Shown here piece by piece: positions 1 to 6,309 of a DNA stretch of 9,296 nt (positions are counted from its first letter, which is position 1; every line of letters begins with the position of its first letter). A program made the position numbers and the translations under genes. The notes under the pieces are model-generated. The model made no database searches. It saw nothing but the letters and a program-made list of their open reading frames with translations, and had not been told where the DNA came from. This DNA is from Ardenticatenia bacterium (lineage in GTDB: Bacteria > Chloroflexota > Anaerolineae > Aggregatilineales > Aggregatilineaceae), in assembly GCA_026984385.1 (NCBI GenBank), contig JALSSH010000438.1, positions 1 to 9,296 on the forward strand, given 5' to 3'.

Positions 1-7
1 CGCGCTG

Positions 8-28
8 AGGACTGGCTGCGCCAGTCCT
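8..28. other. Perfect GC-rich hairpin near left edge
   Basis: An 8-bp perfect inverted repeat (AGGACTGG at 8-15, CCAGTCCT at 21-28) encloses a 5-base loop. There is no T-run on either side, so it is not a textbook intrinsic terminator. It may lie inside or just after a gene that is cut off by the left edge. The plus-strand frame starting at base 1 is open through 339, but its translation is Arg/Ala-rich and resembles no family I know, so I do not call a gene in 1-175. Confidence 0.3.
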
Positions 29-122
29 GCGGGCGGCGCGCCCAGCGCGCGCTCGCCGCAAACGTCAGGCTGCCGGTGAACGTGCGCTCCGCGAGGCGCG
101 CGACAGCGCGGCTCGCGGGGGG

Positions 123-171
123 TGCAGGGGGCGAATGCCCCCTGCTGGGGGTGCGGGGGCAACGCTCCTGC
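123..171 (+). repeat. Double-hairpin interspersed repeat, copy 1
   Basis: Two stem-loops lie in tandem. The first is a perfect 9-bp stem (GCAGGGGGC 124-132, loop GAAT, GCCCCCTGC 137-145). The second is an 8-bp stem with two G-T wobbles (153-160 with 164-171, loop AAC). The 49 bases align without gaps to 4267-4315, with 37 identities by hand. The repeat ends 4 bases short of the methyltransferase stop codon (176-178, minus strand), so transcripts of that gene run straight into it. It could be a REP-like element, or a terminator or 3'-end stabiliser without a U-tract. The structure is certain; the role is inferred. Confidence 0.7.
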
Positions 172-175
172 GAAC

Positions 176-700
176 TCACTCCGCCCCAAAATCCGAATGT
201 GCCCCGACAGGATAAGCGTGGAGATAGCGGTCGTGACCGGCCAGGTTCGGGGGAGCGAGTGCGTCTTCGTCCAACGCCAAAGCGGGCGGCAGCTCCAACG
301 CCGCGAGCAACGCGCTTTCTTCGGCAGTGTAACACGTGATCAACAACACGCCCCCCGCCGCCAAAAGCGCGAGCAAGCGTGGCAGCGCCACCGCCCACAT
401 TGCCTTGTCGCGGAAAATATCCGGATGGCGCACCAACACCAAGCCGAAACGCGCGCGAAAAATACGCGGCGCGTCGCGCGCGTCCGCACACACCAAGCGC
501 AACGCTGGATCGCTTTGCCGCGCGCGGCGCAAGGCCGCCTCGTCGCGGTCCAGGCCGTAGAGCGTCCACCCCTCGCGCGCCTGACGCAAAGCCGCTGCCG
601 CCGGATAGTCCCCACAACCCACGTTCAACACACGTGGCGGCAGTCCCTCGGTTGGGAACTGGGTCAGAACGCTGCGCAAACGGGAAGAAAAAAACACCAT
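176..700 (-). CDS. Class I SAM-dependent methyltransferase, small
   Basis: This is a 174-residue protein, close to the minimal length of a Rossmann-fold methyltransferase. Motif I, which binds S-adenosylmethionine, is VLNVGCGDY at residues 24-32. The acidic end of strand 2 is in LYGLDRDEAALRRAR, with Asp51 expected to contact the ribose. A post-II segment, RLVCADARD, lies at about 68-76. Strand 4 and a probable substrate-side loop lie in FGLVLVRHPDIF (85-96), and the AGGVLLITCY strand 5 is at 115-124. There is no signal peptide or membrane segment, so it is probably cytoplasmic. The substrate cannot be told from the sequence. The ATG is 8 bases after the stop of the hydrolase gene upstream, so the two probably form one transcript. 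I see no clear Shine-Dalgarno, and translation may depend on the upstream gene. The start is supported because the SAM-binding motif follows at a normal distance. Confidence 0.75.
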   Translation of the reverse strand: MVFFSSRLRSVLTQFPTEGLPPRVLNVGCGDYPAAAALRQAREGWTLYGLDRDEAALRRARQSDPALRLVCADARDAPRIFRARFGLVLVRHPDIFRDKAMWAVALPRLLALLAAGGVLLITCYTAEESALLAALELPPALALDEDALAPPNLAGHDRYLHAYPVGAHSDFGAE

Positions 701-708
701 CGCGGCGG

Positions 709-1365
709 TCAGGAAATGTGTCCGAAGTCGTCCAGCAGGTGGGGGTTGTGTGTACGCTCGTAGCCGATGGTGGTGTTTTCCATGTGCCCGGGCGCCACCG
801 TGAAGTCGTCCCCCAGCGGCAAAAGCTGCGTGCGGATCGAGTGCATCAGCGTTTCATAGTCCCCGCCGGGCAAATCCGCCCGCCCGATGCTGCCCCGAAA
901 AAGACAATCTCCGCTGAAAACCATCCGTCGCTCTTGCAACACATAGCTCACATGCCCGGGCGAGTGCCCCGGCGTGTGCAACACCTCCAGCGCGATCCCC
1001 CCCACCGTGATCGTCTCGCCCGCCTCCACAAAGTGCGTCACCTCTGCCGGAGGCGACGCGGAAACGCCCATCCATTCGCGCACTTGCGAAACCAACGCAC
1101 GGATCAGCGGAAGATCGGCGCGGTGGGCGTAAAAAGGCGCGTCGGTTTCTCTTTGCAACGGCCCGCTCGCCAACACATGGTCAAAATGCCCGTGCGTCGC
1201 CAAAATCGTGCGAATTGTCCAGCCGTGTTCGCGCGCCGTCTGCACCAGCAGCTCGGCGTGATCTGCCGGGTCGATCACCAGCGCCTCGCCACTTTGCGGG
1301 TCGCCGAGAATGTAGCTGTTGGTTTGCAAAGGGCCTAGCGTCAGTTTCAACACCTCAACGCTCAT
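709..1365 (-). CDS. MBL-fold metallo-hydrolase (glyoxalase II / YcbL type)
   Basis: This is a 218-residue, single-domain metallo-beta-lactamase-fold enzyme. The binuclear metal site is complete: THGHFDH gives His58, His60, Asp62 and His63, HTPGHSPGH gives His134, SGD gives Asp153, and APGH gives His194. The segment FRGSIGRADLPGGD (157-169) is typical of the short YcbL-like glyoxalase II group, which lacks the C-terminal glutathione-binding domain of classical GloB. The natural substrate is probably a thioester or similar, but glutathione use is not shown. Upstream in-frame codons would allow 62 more residues. I chose the internal ATG because the family starts here (VEVLKLTLGPLQTNSYIL) and because GGAG and AGGGAG ribosome-binding sequences lie 2 and 11 bases upstream of it. 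The gene is followed by the methyltransferase and is divergent from fabF. Confidence 0.88.
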   Translation of the reverse strand: MSVEVLKLTLGPLQTNSYILGDPQSGEALVIDPADHAELLVQTAREHGWTIRTILATHGHFDHVLASGPLQRETDAPFYAHRADLPLIRALVSQVREWMGVSASPPAEVTHFVEAGETITVGGIALEVLHTPGHSPGHVSYVLQERRMVFSGDCLFRGSIGRADLPGGDYETLMHSIRTQLLPLGDDFTVAPGHMENTTIGYERTHNPHLLDDFGHIS

Positions 1366-1491
1366 TGCTCCGTGTGCTCCCTGTTGTTGTTCCTCGCCTC
1401 GATGTGGCAATCCTAAACCTTTTTGGCTGCGCGCGCCATGCGCCCCGCCGCACATACTCCCACCCACAAGTAACCATTTGCGCCCTGCAGG

Positions 1492-1500
1492 GTTATACCA
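1492..1500 (-). promoter_or_regulatory. Candidate extended -10 promoter for hydrolase-methyltransferase pair
   Basis: The minus strand reads TGGTATAAC, an extended -10 (TGnTATAAT) with one mismatch. No good -35 lies at normal spacing, as is common for extended -10 promoters. The start site would fall in or next to the perfect palindrome CCCTGCAGGG (1483-1492), giving a leader of about 120 bases. This is a motif-only call. Confidence 0.35.
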
Positions 1501-1531
1501 GGGAGAACCGAGCATCTTATCCCAATTACGG

Positions 1532-1537
1532 TATAAT
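1532..1537 (+). promoter_or_regulatory. -10 box of fabF promoter
   Basis: A perfect TATAAT lies 73 bases before the fabF GTG start, in the divergent intergenic region. The -35 region at about 1509-1514 (CGAGCA) is poor, so an activator or a different spacer is possible. Transcription would begin near 1543-1545, inside the inverted repeat at 1540-1564. Confidence 0.55.
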
Positions 1538-1539
1538 CG

Positions 1540-1564
1540 CTCGGCGTGCAAACGTCATGCCGAG
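1540..1564 (+). promoter_or_regulatory. Inverted repeat over the fabF transcription start (operator or leader hairpin)
   Basis: CTCGGCGTG (1540-1548) and CATGCCGAG (1556-1564) form a 9-bp stem with one G-T wobble and a 7-base loop. It begins 2 bases after the TATAAT box, so it spans the expected start site. A DNA-binding regulator of lipid synthesis is the natural guess, but no such regulator is encoded here. The site differs from any fab operator I can recall. Confidence 0.35.
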
Positions 1565-1597
1565 GCGTGAGGACAACGCCTGCTACAAGATAAAAGC

Positions 1598-1602
1598 GGA
1601 GG
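1598..1602 (+). promoter_or_regulatory. fabF: Ribosome-binding site fixing the fabF start
   Basis: GGAGG lies 8 bases before a GTG codon. The open frame extends more than 130 codons further upstream, through the promoter and into the divergent hydrolase gene. This site and the family's conserved N-terminus together select the GTG at 1611 as the true start. Confidence 0.85.
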
Positions 1603-1610
1603 AAAATTCA

Positions 1611-2855
1611 GTGGAACTCAAACGTGTGGTTGTCACCGGCCTGGGCGCTATTTGCCCGATTGGCAACTCACCGCAAGAAGCCTGGGAAAACGCCGTCAAG
1701 GGAGTTTCCGGCGTTGTGTCCATTCCGGAATTCGCCGAAAAGGGGCTAAAGGTCACCTTTGGCGCGCCTGTGAAAAACTACGACCCCAAGGATCACTTCT
1801 CTCGCCGTGACCTGCGCCGCACCGATCCGGTTACGCAAATGGCGCTTTATGCCAGCCGCCAAGCGTGGGAAGATTCCGGGTTGGACTTGGCCCAAGAAGA
1901 CCCCTACGATATCGGCGTGCTCATCGGCACAGGCATCGGCGGCTTTCAATCGCTTTTTGCAGGCATCGAAAAGTATATGCGCGAAGGCCATAGCACGGTC
2001 AGCCCGCTGTTGCTGCCGATGATGTTGCCGGACAGCCCCTCCGGCAAGGTGGCGATTGACTTTAAGCTGCGCGGGCCGAATATGGCGATCTCCACCGCCT
2101 GCGCCACCGGCAACAACAGCATCGGCGAGGCTTACGAGATGATCCGACGCGGCGCGGCCAAAGCCATGCTCGCCGGTTCGTCGGAGGTGGCGCTGGTAGA
2201 GCTGACCGTCGCCACGCTTTCCAACATGAAGGCCCTTTCTCGCCGCAACGACGACCCCGCTCACGCCTCCCGCCCCTTTGACCGCGACCGCGACGGTTTC
2301 GTGGTCGGCGAGGGCGCAGCCGTGTTGATCCTGGAGGAGCTGGAGCACGCCAAAGCGCGCGGCGCGCACATCTACGCCGAGCTGAGCGGCTACGGCAGCA
2401 CCTGCGACGCCTTCCACGTCACCGCCCCGCTGGAAAACGGCGAGGGCGCGCAGGCCGCGATGCGCTTTGCGTTGCGCTCGGCGGGGTTGCGCCCGGAAGA
2501 CATCGGCTACATCAACGCGCACGGCACAAGCACCCAGCTCAACGACGTGAGCGAGACGCGCGCCATCAAAGCGGTTTTCGGCCCGCACGCCTACAACGTG
2601 CCGATCAGCTCCACCAAGTCCATGACCGGCCACCTGATGGGCGCGGCAGGGGGCGTGGAAGCTGTCTTCAGCATCAAGGCGCTGGAAAATCAATTCGTCC
2701 CGCCCACCATCAACCTGGAAAATCCCGATCCGGAATGCGACTTGAACTACACGCCCAACGTCGGCGTTGCGGCGGAAATCCGCCACGTGATGAGCAACTC
2801 GTTCGGCTTCGGTGGGCACAACGCCGTTTTGATCTTCAGCGCCTATGAGGACTAG
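1611..2855 (+). CDS. fabF: 3-oxoacyl-ACP synthase II (KAS II)
   Basis: FabF condenses malonyl-ACP with a growing acyl-ACP in type II fatty-acid elongation in the cytoplasm. The 414-residue length fits the family. Counting from GTG as residue 1, the thiolase-fold catalytic set is complete: nucleophile Cys164 in STACATG, His304 in NAHGTST, and Lys336 and His341 in STKSMTGH. Each is one position after its counterpart in E. coli FabF. The gatekeeper loop NSFGFGG (396-402) is present. The N-terminus KRVVVTGLGAICPIG is a typical beta-strand start for KAS I/II. The order fabF then fabH is kept on one strand with a 54-bp gap, and no acpP lies before fabF in this window. Expression probably comes from the TATAAT at 1532. 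Confidence is very high for the family. KAS II rather than KAS I rests on overall similarity. Confidence 0.97.
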   Translation: MELKRVVVTGLGAICPIGNSPQEAWENAVKGVSGVVSIPEFAEKGLKVTFGAPVKNYDPKDHFSRRDLRRTDPVTQMALYASRQAWEDSGLDLAQEDPYDIGVLIGTGIGGFQSLFAGIEKYMREGHSTVSPLLLPMMLPDSPSGKVAIDFKLRGPNMAISTACATGNNSIGEAYEMIRRGAAKAMLAGSSEVALVELTVATLSNMKALSRRNDDPAHASRPFDRDRDGFVVGEGAAVLILEELEHAKARGAHIYAELSGYGSTCDAFHVTAPLENGEGAQAAMRFALRSAGLRPEDIGYINAHGTSTQLNDVSETRAIKAVFGPHAYNVPISSTKSMTGHLMGAAGGVEAVFSIKALENQFVPPTINLENPDPECDLNYTPNVGVAAEIRHVMSNSFGFGGHNAVLIFSAYED

Positions 2856-2909
2856 CGCAGTGCGCCTTGCACAGGGCAGGCCTCCGCTGCGTAGAAAGCA
2901 GCACATATT

Positions 2910-4253
2910 ATGAGCGATAGCAACGACCGTTCATCACATCGGCTCTACCCGGGGCGCGTGCTGGCCGGTCAAAAGCCGCGCCCGCCCCGCTATGCGCATA
3001 TCGTTGGCTGGGGTATGGAAGTGCCCGAGCAGGTGCTCACCAACCGCGACCTGGAAGCGATTGTGGACACCAACGACGAGTGGATCACCACGCGCACGGG
3101 CATCAAAGAGCGACGCATCGCCGCACAACACGAAACCACCACCACGCTCGCCACACGCGCCGCCCAAAAAGCGCTGGACGTGGCCGACATCCTGCCCAGC
3201 GAGCTGGATTTGATCATCGTGGCGACCGCCACGCCCGAGCACATCTTCCCCAGCACCGCCAGCTTGGTCCAAGATCGGCTCGGCGCGACCAACGCCGGCG
3301 CGTTTGACCTCAGCGCGGCGTGCTCCGGCTTTGTTTACGCGCTGGACGTGGCCGCCAGCAAAATCCGCACCGGTTCGGTCAACACCGTGCTGGTTATCGG
3401 CGCAGAAACGCTCAGCCGCGTGGTGGACTGGGCGGACAGGGGCACGTGCATTCTCTTCGGCGACGGCGCGGGGGCAGTCGTGTTGGAAGGCAGCAGCGTT
3501 CCGGGCGGCATCCTGAGCAGCGTCCTTCGCTCGGACGGCACAGGCTGGGATTTGCTCACCCTGCCCACCGTCAGCAGCCGCGATACCTACCTCCAAGACG
3601 GCCAGCACGAAATGCACCGCATCTACATGGACGGGCGCGGCGTCTTTCGCTTCGCCACGCGCGTGATCGGGGAAAGCATCAAAGAGGCGTTGGAACAAGT
3701 GGGCTTGCAACCCGACGACCTGGACTTGGTCATCCCGCACCAAGCCAACCAACGCATCATTGTTTACGCCGCCAAGACGCTCAAAATCCCCGAGGAGCGC
3801 GTCTATAGCAACGTGGCGCGCTACGGCAACACCTCGGCGGCCTCGATCCCGATTGCGCTGGCCGAAGCCGCCGCCGAAGGGCGGATCAAGGCCGGCGACA
3901 TTGTGGCGTTCGTGGGCTTCGGCGGGGGGTTGACTTGGGCGGCGATGGTCGTGGAGTGGACGGCTGTCCCGAGCAAACAAGCCTACACGCTGACGCGCGG
4001 GCGACGCAAAGGAGAATACGCGCTTGCCAGCGTGCGGCGGTCTGTGGTGCGTTGGTGGCGACGGCTGATGTTGCTTTCGCCCACCACGTGGATCGTGGCG
4101 GCGCGGCGAGTGCTCACGCAGCAACGCGCCCAGTTCCGCGAACGCCGCTCGGAGTTGCGCGAGCGGGCGCAGCGCGTGATGGAACGCGAAGGGCGCTCCA
4201 AGTCCGACCGTTCCGCCGATGCCGAGCCTTCCGACAAGGAGGCACGCGAGTAA
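2910..4253 (+). CDS. fabH: 3-oxoacyl-ACP synthase III with C-terminal extension
   Basis: FabH starts fatty-acid synthesis by condensing an acyl-CoA primer with malonyl-ACP. The Cys-His-Asn triad is present: Cys138 in SAACSGF, His277 in IPHQANQR, and Asn307 in YGNTSAAS. The late glycine-rich motif GFGGGLTWAA (336-345) closes the thiolase fold at about residue 352. FabH is usually near 320-330 residues, but this protein has 447. About 25 extra residues precede the core, and about 92 (355-447) follow it. The tail contains a basic aromatic stretch (RWWRRLMLLSPTTWIVAARR, 381-400), then an Arg/Glu-rich helix-like segment, then a polar acidic end. ATG 2910 has only a weak ribosome-binding site. A GTG at 2958 is an alternative start that would lose 16 residues. 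The gene is probably co-transcribed with fabF. The family is certain; the function of the tail is unknown. Confidence 0.95.
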   Translation: MSDSNDRSSHRLYPGRVLAGQKPRPPRYAHIVGWGMEVPEQVLTNRDLEAIVDTNDEWITTRTGIKERRIAAQHETTTTLATRAAQKALDVADILPSELDLIIVATATPEHIFPSTASLVQDRLGATNAGAFDLSAACSGFVYALDVAASKIRTGSVNTVLVIGAETLSRVVDWADRGTCILFGDGAGAVVLEGSSVPGGILSSVLRSDGTGWDLLTLPTVSSRDTYLQDGQHEMHRIYMDGRGVFRFATRVIGESIKEALEQVGLQPDDLDLVIPHQANQRIIVYAAKTLKIPEERVYSNVARYGNTSAASIPIALAEAAAEGRIKAGDIVAFVGFGGGLTWAAMVVEWTAVPSKQAYTLTRGRRKGEYALASVRRSVVRWWRRLMLLSPTTWIVAARRVLTQQRAQFRERRSELRERAQRVMEREGRSKSDRSADAEPSDKEARE

Positions 4254-4266
4254 CGCTGGCGAGGGA

Positions 4267-4318
4267 TGCAGGGGTCTTGCGACCCCTGCTGAGAGTACGG
4301 GGGCGAAGCTCCCGCTAC
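4267..4318 (+). repeat. Double-hairpin interspersed repeat, copy 2 (between convergent genes)
   Basis: This is the second copy of the element at 123-171. The first stem is again a perfect 9 bp (GCAGGGGTC 4268-4276, loop TTGC, GACCCCTGC 4281-4289). One base pair has changed on both sides relative to copy 1 (G-C to T-A), so pairing is kept. The second stem (4295-4304 with 4308-4318, loop GAA) has one bulge. It lies between the fabH stop (4251-4253) and tyrS, and its last bases contain the tyrS stop codon. By position it could end transcription from both sides, but it lacks a U-tract. Confidence 0.7.
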
Positions 4319-5538
4319 CCGCGCACCACGCGCACAAAACGCCGTTTGCCCACTTGCAACACGGCGGGCAATTGCTCCAACTTCACCAGCGCCTCAAAGT
4401 CGCTCACCTTCTCGCCGTTCAGACGCACGCCCCCGCCCTTGATCTGGCGTTTGGCGTCGCCTTTGCTGCGCGTTAGCCCGGCAGCGGCCAGAATGTCCAC
4501 CACGCGCGTATCGGCCTCGATGGCGTACTCCGGCATATCCTCCGGCAGCCCTTGCCCCTGGATGACACGCTCGAAGTGCGCTTGGGCGCGGCGCGCGCCT
4601 TCTTCGCCGTAAAATTCGGCCACCACGCGGAACGCCAGCGCCTTCTTGACGCCCATCGGGTCTTCGGCCATGCGCTGCTCTAGCTCCTTGAGCTGCTCGG
4701 GCGTGTACGCAAAAAGCAGCTTGTGGTAGATCGGCATCGCTTTGTCCGGCACGCTCATCACCTTGCCGTACATATCCTCGGCGGTGGTCATCAGCGGGAT
4801 ATGGTTGCCCAGGCTTTTGCTCATCTTCTTTTCGCCGTCGGTGCCCGGCAAGCTCTCGCCCATGATCACCGCGATCAGCGGCGGTTGACCGAGCGCCTGT
4901 TGCAATTTGCGCCCCGCCACCAAAATATTGAAGAGCTGATCTTGCCCGCCGACCTGAACGTCGGTGCGCAGCGCGACCGCGTCGTAGGCCTGCATCAGCG
5001 AATAGAACATCTCGTGCAAATAGATCGGCTGACCGGCTTCTAGGCGCTTGGCGAAGTTTTCGCGCGTCAGGAACTGTTGCACGGTGAAGTTTTGCGCCAG
5101 CCGAATAATGTCGCGGAAGTCCAGCTTGGCGAGCCATTCGTCGTTGCGGCGCACGATGGTTTTTTCCGGATCGAGGATTTTGAACGCCTGCTCTTGGTAG
5201 GTGCGGGCGTGTTCTTCCACTTGCTCCGGCGTGAGCTGAGCGCGCGTCTTGTCCACGTCCGAAGGGTCGCCGATCAAGCTGGTGAATGTGCCGATCAAGA
5301 AGGTGACTTCGTGGCCGAAGTCTTGGAACTGGCGCAATTTGCGCATGGTGATCGTGTGCCCCAAGTGCAAATCCGGCTTACGGGGGTCGTACCCACAATA
5401 GACCCGCAGGGGGCGCCCTTCCTTTTCCGCCTGGAGCAGGCGTTCGCGCAGTTCTTCGGTCATGCGCTCTTTGATCTGGGGGTCACCGTATTCAGTGCCC
5501 GCCATCAAGATTTCGACTTGTTCGTCAATGCGGCTCAT
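4315..5538 (-). CDS. tyrS: Tyrosyl-tRNA synthetase
   Basis: TyrRS joins tyrosine to tRNA-Tyr, using ATP, in the cytoplasm. The 407 residues contain a class I Rossmann catalytic domain with the HIGH signature as HLGH (58-61). A tyrosine-site region, VGGQDQLFN, is at 196-204, and KMSKS is intact at 238-242. A C-terminal S4-type RNA-binding domain spans about 345-405 (VRLNGEKV at its centre). The HLGH form and the length suggest the TyrZ-like bacterial subgroup, an assignment made by eye. The open frame continues 19 codons further upstream. I chose ATG 5538 because AAAGGA precedes it by 9 bases and the extra residues are not family-like. The gene is convergent with fabH and runs in the same direction as the ATPase cassette upstream, but it appears to have its own promoter. 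There is no room for a T-box leader between that promoter and the start. Confidence 0.96.
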   Translation of the reverse strand: MSRIDEQVEILMAGTEYGDPQIKERMTEELRERLLQAEKEGRPLRVYCGYDPRKPDLHLGHTITMRKLRQFQDFGHEVTFLIGTFTSLIGDPSDVDKTRAQLTPEQVEEHARTYQEQAFKILDPEKTIVRRNDEWLAKLDFRDIIRLAQNFTVQQFLTRENFAKRLEAGQPIYLHEMFYSLMQAYDAVALRTDVQVGGQDQLFNILVAGRKLQQALGQPPLIAVIMGESLPGTDGEKKMSKSLGNHIPLMTTAEDMYGKVMSVPDKAMPIYHKLLFAYTPEQLKELEQRMAEDPMGVKKALAFRVVAEFYGEEGARRAQAHFERVIQGQGLPEDMPEYAIEADTRVVDILAAAGLTRSKGDAKRQIKGGGVRLNGEKVSDFEALVKLEQLPAVLQVGKRRFVRVVRG

Positions 5539-5547
5539 CGGAGCGTA

Positions 5548-5553
5548 TCCTTT
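5548..5553 (-). promoter_or_regulatory. tyrS: Ribosome-binding site fixing the tyrS start
   Basis: The minus strand reads AAAGGA, 9 bases before ATG 5538. It supports that start over the in-frame ATG 57 bases further upstream at 5595, which would lie right on the predicted -10 box. Confidence 0.7.
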
Positions 5554-5594
5554 CGTGCGATACCGTCTACGGGCGCGGTCTGCGGACGGGGACA

Positions 5595-5603
5595 ATCATA
5601 GCA
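5595..5603 (-). promoter_or_regulatory. tyrS: Candidate extended -10 promoter of tyrS
   Basis: The minus strand reads TGCTATGAT: a TG dinucleotide, one base, then TATGAT (5 of 6 to consensus). The -35 position has only a weak match. It lies 57 bases before the tyrS start, in the 102-bp gap after the DUF4276 gene. tyrS can therefore be transcribed separately from the cassette upstream, although read-through is possible because I see no terminator between them. Confidence 0.45.
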
Positions 5604-5640
5604 CAAGGGGGGCACATCGTGCAGGCACAAAATCAAGCCT

Positions 5641-6309
5641 TCATTCGTCCCCCAAGCCCTCTAGACGCGCCAGCCAATGGGCAAAGTGCTGGCATTTTTC
5701 GCGGATCGCCTCCAAACCGATGCGCTCAACGATACGAGGGCCATCAATTTTCTTGTTATAACTGGGAAAATGGCTTTGGATGCGCGCGGCGGGATGCGTT
5801 TTGCGCCCCTCATTAATCTCTTCTGGAGCGCGCCCTCGCAGCTCACGCATGAATGTCTCCGTTTCTTTTAACGTCGCGGAAGGAATAGCTTGGCCGATAA
5901 CCTCTGGACGTGTGAGCAGCAACGCCTCGAATTCATGCAGCATGAAAAATGGCCAAAAGCGCCGATGTCCAATATCTTTGGCGAAAGCGGCTTCCAGGTG
6001 TTCCACACGTTGATACGGTGAGCTGCTCGGCAAATCGCCCTGGCCCGGAAAGTCCTTAGGGAGAGCGTAGAAGTCAATCATGGTCGTGACGAGTGCCGCG
6101 CTTCTGTCGTTCAGCAAACGCAAAATGTCCCGCTTGGTTTTGGCGTAGGATGTCACCCCGCCTTTGAAATGCTTCCCCTGTTTGGTTCGCTTTGTGACTG
6201 CCAGGGTCGGTTCAAGGTAAACGCCACGCGCTGCGAGATGCGGCCCAAGTACATTCCGAACAAAAATCTCCTCGGTTTGCCCCTCCACATAAATCAAAAC
6301 TTTTGTCAT
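5641..6309 (-). CDS. DUF4276 family protein, Toprim-like putative nuclease
   Basis: The protein has 222 residues. The N-terminus VLIYVEGQTEE (4-14) gives the acidic Glu9 expected of a Toprim-like fold. TMIDFYALPKDFPG (76-89) gives Asp79, and LHEFEALL (124-131) gives Glu126 and Glu128. These three blocks, and the end region PEEINEGRKTHPAARI (162-177) through GLEAIREKCQHF, are hallmarks of the DUF4276 family. I recognise the family from sequence memory; a nuclease role is inferred from related Toprim effectors (OLD, AriB, RloB-like). No membrane segment is seen. The ATG overlaps the ATPase stop as ATGA (6306-6309), so translation is probably coupled. An in-frame ATG 12 codons earlier lies inside the ATPase gene and adds residues the family lacks. 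GC is lower than in the flanking genes. The protein most likely acts as the effector partner of the ATPase. Confidence 0.88.
   Translation of the reverse strand: MTKVLIYVEGQTEEIFVRNVLGPHLAARGVYLEPTLAVTKRTKQGKHFKGGVTSYAKTKRDILRLLNDRSAALVTTMIDFYALPKDFPGQGDLPSSSPYQRVEHLEAAFAKDIGHRRFWPFFMLHEFEALLLTRPEVIGQAIPSATLKETETFMRELRGRAPEEINEGRKTHPAARIQSHFPSYNKKIDGPRIVERIGLEAIREKCQHFAHWLARLEGLGDE

Noticed and set aside
122..763. Plus-strand open frames across the methyltransferase gene
   Set aside because: They are antisense to a protein with an intact SAM-binding motif. Their translations are Arg/Gln/Pro-rich with no recognisable domain.
1366..1551. 62-residue N-terminal extension of the MBL hydrolase
   Set aside because: The residues do not match the family, and the internal ATG at 1365 has ribosome-binding sequences and the conserved N-terminus right after it.
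1215..1610. Upstream extension of fabF by 132 codons
   Set aside because: It would overlap the divergent hydrolase gene and run through the promoter. The Shine-Dalgarno at 1598-1602 and the family N-terminus fit GTG 1611.
1746..2906. 386-codon open frame antisense to fabF
   Set aside because: The translation is Ala/Val/Arg/His-rich low-complexity sequence typical of the reverse strand of a GC-rich gene. The sense strand encodes a complete FabF with all catalytic residues.
4254..4314. Classical intrinsic terminator between fabH and tyrS
   Set aside because: The hairpins are strong but no T-run follows on either strand, so I list the element as a repeat with only a possible termination role.
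2934..4337. 467-codon open frame antisense to fabH
   Set aside because: It has the same character as the other reverse-strand shadows, matches no family, and overlaps the whole of a clearly real fabH and the 3' end of tyrS.
4394..5137. 247-codon alternative frame within tyrS
   Set aside because: It is a same-strand frame-shifted reading of tyrS. It is Arg/Ala-rich, and tyrS itself has intact HLGH and KMSKS motifs.
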